This document shows, in pieces, positions 24,433-37,690 of a stretch of DNA of 64,000 nucleotides. The DNA is from Platycnemis pennipes (lineage: Eukaryota; Arthropoda; Insecta; Odonata; Platycnemididae), in NCBI GenBank assembly GCA_933228895.1, contig OW121848.1:98847470-98911469 (forward strand), in the 5' to 3' direction. The stretch's first letter is position 1, and every line of letters starts with the position of its first letter. The translations under genes and the position numbers were made by a program. The notes under the pieces were generated by a model that searched no databases, had not been told where the DNA came from, and saw nothing but the letters and a program-made list of their open reading frames with translations.

Positions 24433-24765
24433 CTCACTGGAACTTTATAAAATGGAAAAAATCACGGACATAAAATCTTTAGTTCCTAATGCAAATGATA
24501 GCACATTCCAAAAGGAGAAACCTTTTAAACGTGTCACATAGGGGGCAAGTAAACAGAAATAAGATAACGCTGACATAATTGGAATATTATTAAAAAAAAG
24601 TAAAAGCACAAAAATCCAGGAGGTCTATAATCGAAGCTTGACCTATTGAACTCACGGAGTACTAGGGAAGGGAAACGGGCACAATTAGCCACTCGCTGAA
24701 GTTATTAATCAAAAAGCTCGGTAGCAAAACCAGGACGCTGAGCATCCGTAAGAACGTCAAGTAAA
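24433..24765. other. AT-rich stretch, no gene seen
   Basis: Nothing recognisable. Confidence 0.45.
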
Positions 24766-25640
24766 CGACCATGGGCGAGAGGGAAAGGCAGAACTCATTC
24801 AGTGAATCATTCCCTCCTCCCTATGCACGCCGGTTCCATTCAACGAGAAGGCGGAGGAAAGGGGAGGAAAAAGAAAGAGAAAAACCGTCCCCTTCGTCTC
24901 CCGATGAGTATCTCCTCGGGAATGGGGGAGGAAAGAGTGGAAGAAGAGAGGTGGAAAAACAAAAGCGAGCGGGGAGGTGTGGCGAGGCATGGAAGGCAAC
25001 AGGAGGTGGGAGTGCCAGCCAACTGTCAACTGATTGTGCTGTATGCCACACCTAACCGTCTATCTCCTCGGCAGCTCCTCCGCCTCCTCACTCCATTTTT
25101 CTCCTCCCAGCCCGACGCCTCATCCCCTCCCTCCCGCCCGCGCGGAAGATCCCCGCTCTCCTCCCGCCAGCCGAAACCACCCCTTCCGAAGCCAGGCGAC
25201 ATCCATTCATCCCTCCGACGGTGAATCCACGAGCGTTGAAGTCTCCGGCGCGGTCTCCCGTTACCACGGCAGCACAGCGCCACTTTTTCCTCCCATCTCT
25301 CTCTCTCTTTCTCGAGGGAGCTTCCTCTCCCGAGCGTGAGGAGTGCCCCGCTTGCCTCTCCTCCCGCTCAAACGCCCCAGGAGTGCTCGCGCTCGTCGTC
25401 TCGGGGGTGCCCTTCTTGCACCGCCGCGGCAGAGACGATGCTGAATGGGGATCTTCTCTCCCAGTGGCTCGGGAAGGAGAGAGAGGGGTCGTGTTCCCGG
25501 TTCCGTTAACCCGGGGAAGGCATCCCGGGCGCTCACGTGAACGCTAATGAGGCGAAGTCCTCGGGTCACGAGCTTTCTGGTGACGGCCGGGTGAGAGCGG
25601 AACTGGACCGCAGATGCCTGAACAGGCTTTGCGCAGCCCG
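24765..25640. other. GC island with purine-to-pyrimidine switch
   Basis: The plus strand is purine-rich at about 24.77-25.00 kb and pyrimidine-rich at about 25.04-25.40 kb, so the two strands exchange bias at the middle. CpG-rich sequence continues to 25.6 kb. Overlapping frames of 76-140 codons mirror each other and carry no domain. Confidence 0.5.
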
Positions 25641-26255
25641 TCGATATTACAGATACTGCAATCGAAAAGTGATGCAGTACGAAAACCTACCGGTGACGTA
25701 GTCATCAAACGGTTATAAACAGCTCCAAATGTTACTACGAAGTTAATAAAATTAGCGGTACAATATAAACGTGGTACTTACGCATTAAAAAATACCACCA
25801 AGATTAGAAGAAAAATTTTCTGCCAGTAGTGAGGAAGGTGACGGATGCAATTTTTATTTTGTATCCCAAATCAAGTGCTTTCTACTCTGGCAGTCCCCTT
25901 CTTGGAGGCCTGTAATACTTCGATATTTTATCCCCTAGAGGCTTTGCATTGCGATGAACGACATAATAATTTTACGCAAACATTCGATCAGACTGCTGCT
26001 TTAAGAAAATATTGAAAAAAGATTACATTTCTATTTATAGATAAATAACGAAATATATTGGACAGTAAATAATACAAGACTGATACTTAAATTATTAATT
26101 TAATTCTTGGCCTCTAACAGCTGAATCCAACAATCAGCGAGGGCACGATGACAAAGCCGACCTTTCCCAAAGCGTGTGAAAATCACTGAATAAATTTTGT
26201 CATTAAAAAGATAGATGATTTCCGAGGTGAAGACTTTAAATATTAGTCCACATGC
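25640..26255. other. AT-rich stretch, no gene seen
   Basis: Nothing recognisable. Confidence 0.45.
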
Positions 26256-26940
26256 ATTGCCGTGCATTTGTTGCGACGAAAGAGTTGCAAGTCAGAGGAG
26301 AGCAAGCGAGGCGCAGTGACTTCACTCACTCTCCCCTTTCCTCCACCCCACCCCCTCCTCGACCTCCCCTTTTCTCCATTCCTCCCACCGGATTCCTCAC
26401 TTATCTTCCCTTCTCAGTTCCATCGCCTATCCATTTTCTCCTCCGTGTCCTCTCCCCGCCGCCGTCTTCCCTAACCCTCCTCCTCCGCCTCCTCCACCCT
26501 CTCTCTGCTCCGCACCCTCACGCCGTGTCCTTTCCCCTCCGATTCTCCTTTTCCGTCCTCTTCCCTCCTCCTCTTTCGCAATCTCGAGGGGGCGCTCCTC
26601 TCCGCCCCCCCCCCACCCACTCTGCGGGGCTTTTCGCGGTAATCGGGCGACATTCCGACTCGACCCGCTCTCGACGACCTGGATTCTCAGAGCCCAACCT
26701 CTTGGCTGGCGCCGCCGTGCCATGGCGACCATCGCCATCGACCTGTGTGTGTGGTTCTCTCTCCCTCGACGAGACATCATAAAGCCTCCGGGGATAATTA
26801 GAATGCAATTACGCATCGGTGTGCACCCGCGGGGGTGTGCGATCACGAGGTACTTCGGCAAGATCCGTGCTTGTTCACACTCAGGTGGAGGCGGACCAAA
26901 AGGAGGTGATCCCGATTTCTTTGAGACGATTGAATAAATT
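26255..26940. other. pyrimidine-rich GC island ending in homeodomain-type sites
   Basis: Strongly C/T-rich at about 26.32-26.60 kb, then CpG-rich mixed sequence. A 176-codon Pro/Ser/Leu frame (26252-26782) and a 175-codon Arg/Gly/Glu frame on the other strand are opposite readings of the same tract. TAATTA (26795-26800) and CAATTA (26806-26811) lie at the far edge and resemble paired homeodomain sites; their function is unproven. Confidence 0.4.
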
Positions 26941-27570
26941 ACAAACAGTAACATGTCGCTTGCCGTTTACCATACTCGATCGTATTACCCTAAATACAAT
27001 TTAAAAATAATGCAAACGGTTGAGCCTATTCATCAGAAGGATTTTCTGAGAAGTCCTCCATCACTTCACACATCAGGGTAATGATAGATGCAAGAATTTC
27101 GCAGAGCTATGCAACTGCGGTGTACATATTTCCCACAACTGATAAGTTGATGACGATAGATTCAGGCTAAATATGGCGAGATATGTGCTCTTCACTATAT
27201 TGTGATAATTATCTCGGCTCCATTTGCTGATAGGTTCACCTGACACTACGACCCGTAAAGGCCTCCAAAGATTTGTTTAAATACGTATTTCAGGGGAATC
27301 ATCAAATTGTTTTTATGTTGAAACTGACTAATACCTTCAATATATCAAAGGATCACTCAGTTTTGCTGCGAATCTCCGAAAGATTACCAGTTAAACTCAA
27401 TACGCAAATGTAACTTTATTTTCAATGCACGTTTATTGAATGTCATAATCAGTCCGCAAACACATCGCATAAGAAAACAGAACATAAAGTAATTTACGTA
27501 GGCTGTCGTTCATCAATATTACCTATTCTCAAATTTTTCACAGTTAACACCGTCCCATGAATCGGCGTGC
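26940..27570. other. AT-rich stretch, no gene seen
   Basis: Nothing recognisable. Confidence 0.45.
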
Positions 27571-28060
27571 CTACAAAGCGAGAAATCACGAACACCGACC
27601 ATATGACGCAAAGTTTAAGGATGAGGGATCAGACAAAATCTTGGAGAAGTGAAGACTCACACCGACGAGAGGAGGCAACATCGCTATAAAACAGTCAGCG
27701 CGAGTAAAACCATCGGACTCCTCTACAACCTCATTAACGACCCACAGTCCTCGCTCAAGAGGTACGCCAATTGGAACCAAACTGCGGAAATGCTCGACAG
27801 AAGGTACTTCCCCACGTGGGATGCATTTTTCCTTTACTCAGCCACATCACTGTGTAGAGGAGCTAGGGAGAGGGCGAGAGGCTGAGCAAAGAAATTACAG
27901 ATGGGATGTGCGCCACGGGTTTGGCGCCAAATGCTCGAGGATCGAAGCATGCTGGCGCCACTTGAAATTCCTTCACGTAGAGAAACACAGAAACCTTTTT
28001 GCCCAACGGCTAACGGACGTGCGTGGTCGCACGCAGGGTTGAGGAACAAATTACCTCGGG
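27570..28060. other. moderately GC-rich block, unassigned frame
   Basis: The plus-strand frame 27649-27885 (78 codons) is of mixed composition: it contains ASKTIGLLYNLINDPQ and MLDRRYFPTWDAFFLY. It resembles no family I know. It could be a chance frame or an exon, but no convincing splice pair was found. Confidence 0.2.
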
Positions 28061-28327
28061 AATGAAATATGGTAATCAATGAGATAAATATACCTGACGT
28101 ACCTAGCACAATAAATTAAGGCCCCGTCAGCTTTCAAAGCTATCACTATTTAACGCAAAATTATGTATTCATATTTCAGATTTTAGTATTCCATTCATAA
28201 GCCTACCGAAGACAATTCTTAAATATGTGCACTTGTAGTAGTAGAATTAGTCTCCAACGGATAAGGTAATATCTCTACGAGTGTTGTAACTTACTCCTAA
28301 TCCTTCACACATCTTAAACTACGATAT

Positions 28328-28405
28328 CCATGCCCGAGGCGGGATTCAAACCTTTGACCTTTGGGTTGCCAGGCCGGCAAGTTACCGATCTGCTACGCAT
28401 GGGCA
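28328..28405 (-). mobile_element. tRNA-like SINE fragment
   Basis: On the minus strand an A-box-like TAGCAGATCGGTAAC (28381-28395) precedes a B-box-like GGTTTGAATCCC (28341-28352) at tRNA-like spacing. Acceptor and T stems do not form properly, so it is not a tRNA gene. The segment around the B box resembles 56025-56110, with GGGCATG downstream of the B box and a shared CCAAAG-type spacer. This suggests one SINE family. Confidence 0.5.
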
Positions 28406-28409
28406 GCTT

Positions 28410-29340
28410 TTATGGAGACTCACTTCCCTTACTTATCATCTGGGCTATATTCAGCATTAAAATTCTTTGACCAACCAAATGATCGGGTTTTATTTCCTGC
28501 CCTCGGCCCTAAACTAGAACGCGTCGCGATGGCGTCAATGGCATCCAAACTTTGTTTGCGCGACATTACTGATAACTTGAGTTATCAAGCGTGAATGCTA
28601 AAAACGCACGTATCTCAGGAAAGGAATACCGTCGTTCCAATTAGTGGCCGCTGCTTAATCTATTTTCCGGGTCAAGTGATCGCCCAGGTGAACGCGCTAC
28701 CGACATTTAGAGGGTATGGAAGCAGTGTGGTTGAGGAGGAGGAAGTTCAAATTGGACTGCTGAAGGCTTAAATTTCTGGACACGCAATGAGAGATGATTC
28801 ATTCCAATCCCCCCGAAATCAGTAGAATACGATATATAAAGTGATTCTCTCGCTTCGTTACCCGTAAATGAGAGACGGAAAATTATCGTGGTGAGATAAT
28901 CTAGGCTCTCAAAATTACAAACTTGCAAGATGTCCGAAAAGAACTTCTGATCATCAAAACATAATTACGGGCCATCCAATGTTACGATAAGCATTTGGAG
29001 TGGGGTTATAACGGTCGCTCTGGAGTGCGGGCACCGTGGCCGAACGTGACCGCCACAGTCTATGAAAGCCAACCTGGCGTCAAATTTGTACGCAAGAGAA
29101 ACGACTCTGCTACTTCCTTAATTGCTGGAGTGAATTAATAAAAAGGAAATTGCAGATGAAGCTAGGGATTCGTTAGCCCAATCGGTATTCAAGAGATAAC
29201 TGATTCATAGAGGTAGGCAATGATAACCTAAAACGCCGAAATGCCAAAAGGATTAGGCTTCTGTACATTGCGTTAAAGTATGCTACGCAGACGTGATAAC
29301 TTAGCCAGTTACCAATCTTTTTTGATAAGCGATAGCTACT
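28410..29340. other. AT-rich stretch, no gene seen
   Basis: No exon is recognised. A short CpG-containing patch at about 28.98-29.10 kb is unexplained. Confidence 0.4.
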
Positions 29341-29343
29341 AAT

Positions 29344-29436
29344 TTTTTTCATGATATGTAATGCATATTTGGTGTGAATTCACCCCCTGCCACACACCTT
29401 TATGGTGGCTTGCAGGGTATTATGCAGATGTAGATA
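29344..29436 (+). mobile_element. LINE-type 3' tail, plus orientation
   Basis: The blocks CATGATATGTA, CACCCCCTGCCACACACC, TGGTGGCTTGCAGG and a terminal GATGTAGAT occur here and, in reverse complement, at 32161-32256. This is a dispersed repeat with a hexamer-type tail. It resembles a LINE 3' end I recall from orthopteroid insects; the clade is not determined. Confidence 0.75.
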
Positions 29437-29439
29437 ACT

Positions 29440-30380
29440 TTTCAACCTCAATGTCGGAAGCATTGTTTGATACAGCCACAGCAAAAGATAAACAGAACTT
29501 CAATGCTTTTTTCACTACGCTGTTACTTTACTGCACTGATGAGACCAAATACATAGTAGCCTAGATTCGGGAATAAATATTGGATATCGCTGTAGCGATA
29601 ATTTCTGATGGTTCAAACTCGCTTTCCAAACCTTTGAGGAGGAGCTTATTAATACAGAAAATATACAGCTACGTTTGCGTAGAGAGCCCACAAGAGAAGC
29701 CATTTAGAAAAGAGGTAATAGAATTATTGATTGCTCCAACAGCAATTTTGTCTGTAGTTAAAATTACTGAAATTCCAGTGGAACCATTTTCAATGAGAAA
29801 AATATGTAAGGCACATGTAGAAGAAACCATCTAATGAAGGTTATTATAAAACTAAAATCCATGCACTTTATAATTTCTTTCTCTATCTGAAGCAATTTAT
29901 GATCGATGCAAAACGTTTACGCTTAACATTAAGACATTATAATACGTAGTAAATAGGATCCGATATTACTCAGTAAATACGGTTATAATATTACCCGTAA
30001 TTAATCAGTGGCAAAACACCATAAAATCCGAAAATGGTGGAAGGTCAAACTGCATGACTACTCTAATATTATGAACGTTTAGAGAGAGCCATGACACACT
30101 ACATCAAGATAATTCACCTTTATCGATTATCTTGTGTAAGAAAAACGTTTTGCAATGTGATAAAATACTACGCGTCAAATTCTTCAAGGTACAAATATCT
30201 AACCATTAAAATAAACCCTACTCCCCATACAATCGACGGAGAACATGACGAATGGTTACATCGATATAAAGCCCTCATGGCAGTCGTAATGTCTGCCCTG
30301 CCATCCTCAAGACAATCCTTAACGCTTTCAACAAACCGAAAATGTACACATATTTTATTCCGTTGCAAGGGAGGTGACAC
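29440..30380. other. AT-rich stretch, no gene seen
   Basis: An 84-codon frame (29580-29834) has mixed composition but no recognisable domain. No other signal. Confidence 0.4.
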
Positions 30381-32000
30381 GCTCTTTATTTACCGTGCGC
30401 AAGAAAAAATTTCTCGCGTTCCTCGCGTTATCTCCTCCTCCTCAACTCGCCCTTCGACCTTTCTGTATTCGCACACATCTCCCGAGTCGTCCGGCCACGA
30501 CATCTCCATGCCAACACGCCCTCTGCAACACACACGATAGCACACGGCCGCACACTCCACTTCTCGATACCCAGACCCATCCCACCCACCGAAACCACTC
30601 CTTCAACAAGTCACTCCACCCACCGCCCCCTCCTCACACTTTACGGGCCAATCTGAACTTTAACCCATCCCGCGCTCCTACACGGCCAAACCCACCCTTC
30701 CCACCCTGCCGATCCCCGCGTGACTACCCTCCTACCTCCTCCTTACCTTTCCCTGCCTCCCCCTCCTCGTCCTCTCCCTCACCCGCTCCCCTCCCCTTAA
30801 CCCTTTAACCTCAAGGGATCCCGCCCGACTTCATTCATCTCCTCCCAGACTCGATCCCCTTTGGCGCTTTTGTTTTCGCATCGTCGTTTTATTTCGCGTC
30901 CCTATCTTATTTTTTCTCTCCCCATGCCTTCGCCGGGCTTTCCCGAACGGACGTGTCCCCTCGCCTACACACGAGGATACCCGGGCTCCTTGGAACGCAG
31001 TTCTCCCCCTCCTCAAACCGTCTCCCTCCGCTATCTCCACGTCACTCCTCCCCGGTCCGCCCCCTTGTGTTTTACCTCCCTCCAACGTCAGCCCTCCCTA
31101 TCGTCCATGGGACTCTTCCATCGCCACCGACACCGGGCAAAACCACCTTACGCTCCTCCTCGCCGAGCGTCCCAGCCTCTTCTTTGCACCTTTCTCTCCC
31201 CTTCCGCCCCAACGACGGTCTAGTCCTTGGGCCGCCTGCCGTTCTCCTCAAGCGTCCCGCCCCATCCCTGCCCCCCCCCTTCCCCCCAGACCGCGGCGGC
31301 GTCTCTTGCGGGGCAACAAATTTACCTCTCAACCCCTCCCGCGATCCACCTCCTCCCAACTATTATATCTCCCCCAGCCTATTTGCTTTCGGGTTGTTCC
31401 TTGTCGACTGCTTGTATTTTTCGGGTCGGATTTTCTCTCTCTTTTTCCCTTCCACCCTCCACGTTCGACTCTTCCCTTCTTTATCCCCGGCCCACATTTT
31501 ATATCCCCTCACTCGCTAGCACGAGTCGAGAAGGGAGTGATTTCCCTCGCTTTCCTTCCTCGTTTTTTTCTCTCCCTCGCTCTCCATATTTCTCCCTCGG
31601 GAAACGAAAGGTTGTATTTTACTTTGGGCCTAACTCTCCTACCGGATAGATCGGGTGGCTTTCGCCCGACTTATTTTTTTCCGCACGAGAGCGACGCCCA
31701 GCGACTTTTTGTCCCTAACGGCTGCAAGACCGGTCCGGGAAGAAACGGTCCATCTAAGGATAGGAGATGATAGGATCAAGGAGGCTGCGGTGGAATTATC
31801 TAGGTGATCCGCCGGTGGGAAACACGGAATCGTTCGTGCATTTCTTTAAAATCCATCTCGGCAGTAAATTACGCGAGAGTAATTCCGCGGCCAGCGACGT
31901 ATTGCCATCGCGACTAAGTGTGCAATGGTCTTCTTTCATTTGCTCCACCACTGAACGCTTTCTCTTTCGGCGGCTCCACCTTCACTTGTATTACATTTCA
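30380..32000. other. longest pyrimidine-rich CpG island
   Basis: The plus strand is C/T-rich almost throughout 30.42-31.65 kb. Six or more overlapping frames of 120-188 codons are Pro/Ser/Leu/Phe-rich and change frame without conserved blocks, so I call no gene. The tail at 31.77-31.98 kb is mixed sequence with GTGGGAAAC (31815-31823), a Su(H)/CSL-like core, and short AT motifs. It looks more like regulatory DNA, with low certainty. Confidence 0.45.
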
Positions 32001-32160
32001 GTATCATAGTCGATAGGACTTAACATACCTCCGGCTATAAAAAGAACGGAAGACCGCAATTAATTGGAATCAGCATTGCTCTAGCGGGGGAAACTATTAA
32101 TTAAGAAATGAAGGACTCATCTTCATAGGAAAATTGTGCCCTAATTCATTTCCTAACCAC

Positions 32161-32256
32161 ACATCTACATCTACATAATAACCTGCAAGCCACCAAAAGG
32201 TGTGTGGCAGGGGGTGGATTCTCACCAGACATGCACTACATATCATGAATAAAAAG
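32161..32256 (-). mobile_element. LINE-type 3' tail, minus orientation
   Basis: This is the reverse complement of the 29344-29436 repeat, with (ACATCT)n at its plus-strand start. The two copies are about 2.7 kb apart in opposite orientation and flank the 30.4-32.0 kb island. Confidence 0.75.
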
Positions 32257-32259
32257 GAT

Positions 32260-35060
32260 TATTATCAGTATAGTAGTCTAAACTTCACTAGGTATTTAAA
32301 AAAGATAAAAATAGCAAAGTAAGTATGCAAAAACATGCTGTTAGTTGGGTCAGCCCAAAGTCCCGATACCAACACGTAACCACACATGCTATTCATTGAT
32401 ACACTCGTATTGGATATATTTACCGCAGTTCATATCCCCAACTGTACGAGAAGGAAAGGACATTTCGAATCTGCCAGTTCGGCAATCAATCTCACACCAC
32501 CTACAGAGCGAAATGATGCTGCAATGGTCACTATTCCGGTCGTAAAGGTACTCAAATATAAATTAGTGTAACGAACTCAAATGTCCTTTTGCGCAAGAAT
32601 TTAATGAATCAATGCAGCCTCAATACTCGAAGTCACAAGTCACACGCTAGGTAGTTGCAAGGCCTGTGATACTACCAGATAGACATTACCAATCGCTCAA
32701 TTATGTAACTTATAAGGGTGCGGTGGCGTTCTAAGGGACGGAAGGTTGTAATTCGAACTTTCACGTAAGAGCGTAATTGCAATAAAATAATGAGGCGGCA
32801 CTGCTGACGAGGAAAAGGGAGGAGCTGAAGGAAGAAGTTTCAGGATTGCTAGGAGTACCGGCTGACGAAAAATTTCCTGCCACTCGGAGAGAGAGAGAGT
32901 ACTCTATTTTCCAAGGAGCAGAACAATCTATCTCGGCCACCTGTGGAGCACCCACGGCCGCTGAGGTCGTACGGCTCAGCCACAGTGTTTTTTTTCCTTC
33001 GTCCTCTCTCCATACTTCTTCGTGCGGGCAGCTCTAGCACTGTGGACGTCTGCATTTGACTGGACTTACTACCTCATATAACCTCTCGGGAAACTACATT
33101 GACCACAACTCTAAGGACAGACCAAAATTAATGAAAAAAACTTTAGTTCCACGATTCCTATGGCCGAAAAACATTAACGGCATCACAATATATGCTTTAC
33201 CTATGACCGCCAGGGCGCCGTTATCTCCGCTGACCAGTCTATCATACGTTTCGTCAAGTGGTACAAGCTGGCAAATAAGTTGAACTGAATTTCAGTTGTA
33301 AACGCGTGGTAAAAGATATAAACCTTACTTGCACAGTTTTCTAAGTAAAATTGCATGAGAATTTAAGAATTTGAAATGCAGGGCTTCTTGTATGACCACA
33401 TAAATTAATACGGAATAAAACTGGGAAAATTCTATAAACACACTGAATACCATGCTTGCATTAATAAAACCAAATCCGTGGTGAGGTATATTTGAAACAA
33501 GCAAATATTCCTTTAGTTATCATTCGAAAAGCCTAAGCGAACGGATAAAGTGATGGGTAAAATATTACGTGTATTATGAATTGAATTAGAATAGATAATT
33601 TAATTTAAGTTGAACACAAGGAATAAATTCATTTTTTGGCAAGCGTGAGGGAACTGAACCTCTCCTATCACGTAGTTATATGAGCCCGCCGTTATAACTG
33701 TATTGAATATTAGTTATGAGCAGTTGGAAGCACTAATACCATGAAAAAGATACAGGAATGGGCCTTTCTACAGAAATATTTTCCCAAAGGAATTTAAAAT
33801 CAGAATAAAATGTTATGGTGGGAACTCTAAAGGGTAAAACTGATGATTGCGTGAAGGCAAAATTCGAAAGTTTATTTCAATGTTATTAAAATAAAAAACA
33901 TGAATCAGAAATAAACAATACTAGATTCTACGCCTATATGTCGAATAAATTCATGCTATTAATGAATTAACCAATAAATGCACTTTATATTTTTTCAAGA
34001 ATTATATCAAGGAACAATTCCGATCTGTCCTCTTAACTCTTCACCAACTCATTATTTGTTCTGGAAAGGTATGTTTAGACGACATGCACCACTTGGAAGT
34101 GCTCCCCCATACACTGATGCTTCCACGTTCCACGTGATATCCTCTAGATCACCTTTTCTGTTCATCCATTTCGTACAACCTATTTATTTAATTCTTACTT
34201 TGTCCTTCTCGCTCACTCACTCTTCTACTTCCCAAATCAAGGAAAAACCATTCTTACGCGCAAACGACTCAGCTAAACCATTCCAATAAGTGAAGAGAGG
34301 GACCTCTCCTCCTTTCATCAAACAATCTCCTATAAATACTGGATTGCTGTCTAGTGAATCCAATCTATGGTCAATTTCCAAGTATTTAAACTACCAATTA
34401 TGATAAAAATTCAAATACACAAATCACAGCCCTTTTCTGACACTCATATTTTGTTCAAATTTATTCTCATTTTCTTTATTTCGGAACAATCGCCAGCATG
34501 AAACATATACCCCCTATAAACGGAGACAGAAAATAAGAAGATACAGATGTCTGAGAGAACTGACAAGAAAAGAAGAATCAGGAGGATTGAACTAGGAATA
34601 TGAATCAAACGAAAATATTTTTACACTGGCCTACTTCGCTATCCTCTTCACAAGACAAATTGCCCAAGAAAGAGATAAACTCTACACCTCCAAGTACCAC
34701 TGACACTTATTCTAGTAACATTGTTAAAATACATACCAAATTTTGTCTCTATACTTCCAAGGATCGCTGAAACTTTATATAGTGAAATCGTTAAAATGTA
34801 TAATAAGTTATGTACAGCAGTCCTATCCTATTTTTTGGACTCTATATCAATGTTAGGACTTGGATAGTAACAAAAGGTAAATTATGTCATCTGACATCCA
34901 ATGAGAATAGGATGCACATAAGATTTTCTCGAGCCTAATGGGCCATTACCAGGTTAAACTAAGCATTCACTTCAGGGTAAAGAGTGAACTTGGAAGAAGG
35001 CATGATGCTAAAATGCTTTTCTGAAGCATCAAATGAAGCCATTAAGTTTTATTTCAGCAT
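32260..35060. other. AT-rich stretch, no gene seen
   Basis: Only a short (GA)n run near 32887-32899 and unremarkable short frames. The 103-codon frame at 33978-34289 has no recognised domain. Confidence 0.45.
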
Positions 35061-36110
35061 GGTAATTTTCCGAATTTTAACGTACTTTTACGTAAGGGGA
35101 GAATGAACATACTAGAGAGCCAAGGATAAAATTTCTCGAACCAAGAGGGGAGAAAAGGCGTCGGCCTCGGGTACGAGGAATCCAGGTGCCATTTTTTTCG
35201 GTCGGGTCGGGTGACTGCCGGCAAGGTCTCGATATCATCACATTGGCCTAACCCCAAGGGAAGCACAAACACAAGTGGAATGAGACGAAAACAACAATCG
35301 CGCAACCATCCGTTCCCCCGTCGACTCCCACGGCCCAGAACCCCTTCGAAGCCCGGCCAACTCCGAGACAGAGAGAGTTGGGACGCAATGGGCCGTCACC
35401 TTACCGAACTCCCTCCCCCGCCCCCCCCGAATCAAAAACCCACCACCCTTACGGACCCGATGGGGTCGAATATCGCTGTGACCCTTCCCCGAACTCCGGG
35501 GCGGAGGTGAAACCCAGTGAAAAAATATTGAACGCATCGAACGAAGCGAGGGAAGCCCCTCCTCTGCGACCCATCCGCGATCGAATGATTGTTCTTAATT
35601 TATCTCCCGTTTAATTCGTTCCGTCGCCAAAATCCAAATACGGAGCCAGTGGCCGATGACGAAGAAAGGGAGTGAGAGTTTCCCTCGCCGACGTTTCGTG
35701 CGTTATGTACCCGTCCTTCAGATGACATTTCCCGCTCTGCCTCTCTCTACGTCCCCACCTTCCTCAGCGACTTCAGGGAAGGGGTCGAGGGAGCAAAGGC
35801 GATAGAACGGGACACGAGAGGGTGTCGTCGAGGAAAGTCGTCGCTACAAAGGAATCGAGTTTCCGAGGCGATAAATATGCGCCCGCACGCTCTATCGCGA
35901 CGACACGAAATTGTTTTCATGTTCTGAGTTTTAGGAAATCCGTACCGGTAGCCACGAACGCCAAGTCGTTGACTATTTGACTTCTCCTTTCCTCACGAGT
36001 CATTAGTACGAAAGTGCCACTTTAACGCGAACTTCTGAGTTTCTTTCCACATGACTAATGAAGAGAGCTACCCAACAACTTCTTCGCTCAAAGGGGGGAG
36101 TAATGGAGAT
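35060..36110. other. GC/CpG-rich island
   Basis: CpG-rich with mixed composition. Frames of 78-99 codons overlap on both strands without a domain. It has an AT-rich interior near 35590-35640 (TTAATTTATCTCC, TTTAATTCG). No gene is called. Confidence 0.4.
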
Positions 36111-36690
36111 TTAATGAATGACGAATGACCGATATGGAAGCCATGTTAGGACTAAATCTTCGATGTTTTATGATCAGTGATCATAGAAGCATATAAGTAT
36201 CTCTGGTAATATTCTCAACAACACTTCAGTAATAAAACGACCCTGCGTATATATCAACGTAATATTTAGTGGATTTCTAAAAACTCGCTAGAATCCTCAC
36301 TAACCAAAGCTCATAAAGGTGATCGCACACGTGTATTACAAGACCAATCACGGTGTGCGTCATGACATCATTCTGCACATAGTAAAGCACTGAATAAACT
36401 TTAAATGGGTACTTTCAGCCATGAGAAAGTTTGTGTTTTCCACGTCCAAAGTACCAGTGTATCAACTCTCTGATTATTCGGCAATTCTGCCCAACATATG
36501 ATGTGAGATTAATGTATGTTTTTACCAGAATAAGCATCATTGATACCTTGAAGTATTCCGACCAATGCTAAGCTAAGATGACCAATGGGATAAAATTCTA
36601 ATCCCATTACTAAATAGATCGGGGTTTGAATAAGAAGCAATGAAAGTTTGACTGCATGGAGCCGATGAATGATAAAAAATGCGACGTAGA
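36110..36690. other. AT-rich stretch, no gene seen
   Basis: Nothing recognisable. Confidence 0.45.
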
Positions 36691-37690
36691 GCAAACTGCT
36701 CCCAACAGCCAGAACAAGGAGAGGGCTTCAGTCGAGTCCACATCTGCCAGGTGCTCCATGACGTGATCTGACTGACCGTTCACCTCCACGAAGTGTCTAC
36801 AGCCTAATTATTCCACGAGCACGCTCACCGACTCGAAAAATCTCATCACCGACCGACATGGTGAACACGGGACGGATGCCCCCGAGATCGCCTCATTGGA
36901 GGAACCCCTAACACCTGATAGCATCTCCGGGGAGAGCCTTAGCGTCGCGCTGTCAAAACCCTCAAACCCTTATCCGCGTCAAAAATCTACCGTTCACGAG
37001 AAAAACAAACGAACGAGGGAGCGAACAGACATCATGCTGTCGTGCGTCGTTTCCCGAAGGTTTGATATTTCCGTGAGGCGGACGTTCCGTGAGATCCCTG
37101 CTCTCTCGGAGTCGAGGGGTATGAGGCGATATAGGGAAGATATACATATACAGGGAGGAATGCATATATATACGAGGGTGGAAGCCTCCCAATGAGAGTA
37201 CAAAAAAGGAGGAGGACTGGGCCTTATTTCCTCGCAGGCATGCGACAAGTAGATGGATGGAAGAGGGGTAGATTGTTATTTTCGTGAAGGGCGGGTGGGT
37301 GGGAGACAACGACAAGGAGAGTAGGGGAGGATGGAGGCAGTTTCGTGGAGGAGAGGGGGCGAAACTCAGCGCTAATTATCGCCACGGGATGGCCGCTACC
37401 ATCCCCGTCCTCCGACATCCCCTCTCTCTCACATAAATATGCGCAAAAGATATCGAATCAATGAATAACTTATCCCCGAGGCCAGCAGCTTCGCAAACGG
37501 GAGGTTTGGCGGCGCCCCACCCATGCCATCGCCGCCCCCTTCATACCGGGCGGAGGGACAATGAGCGCTCCTTGCGCGCACCGAGATTCCACGGATAATT
37601 ACCCGGAGACGACGCACGGCGGGAGTCGCCCTGCCGCCGACTGAGCCTTCTTCACCTTTTCGTTCAAGTCGTTCCATCACATTGTTAGAA
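36690..37690. other. GC/CpG-rich island
   Basis: CpG-rich with embedded AT motifs (CTAATTATCG near 37372; CATAAATATGCG near 37433). Frames up to 117 codons on the minus strand (36962-37315) have no domain. It is a candidate regulatory block only by texture. Confidence 0.35.

Noticed and set aside
26252..26954. 176- and 175-codon frames on opposite strands
   Set aside because: Mutual mirror readings of one pyrimidine-rich tract.
28328..28405. True tRNA gene
   Set aside because: Boxes A and B are present, but acceptor and T stems do not pair; SINE-derived is the better reading.
28640..28705. A-box-like GGTAGCGCGTTCACC on the minus strand
   Set aside because: No B box follows, so neither a tRNA nor a SINE can be supported.
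30374..31770. Series of 120-188-codon plus-strand frames
   Set aside because: Overlapping frames in C/T-rich DNA with Pro/Ser/Leu/Phe bias and no conserved block or splice structure.
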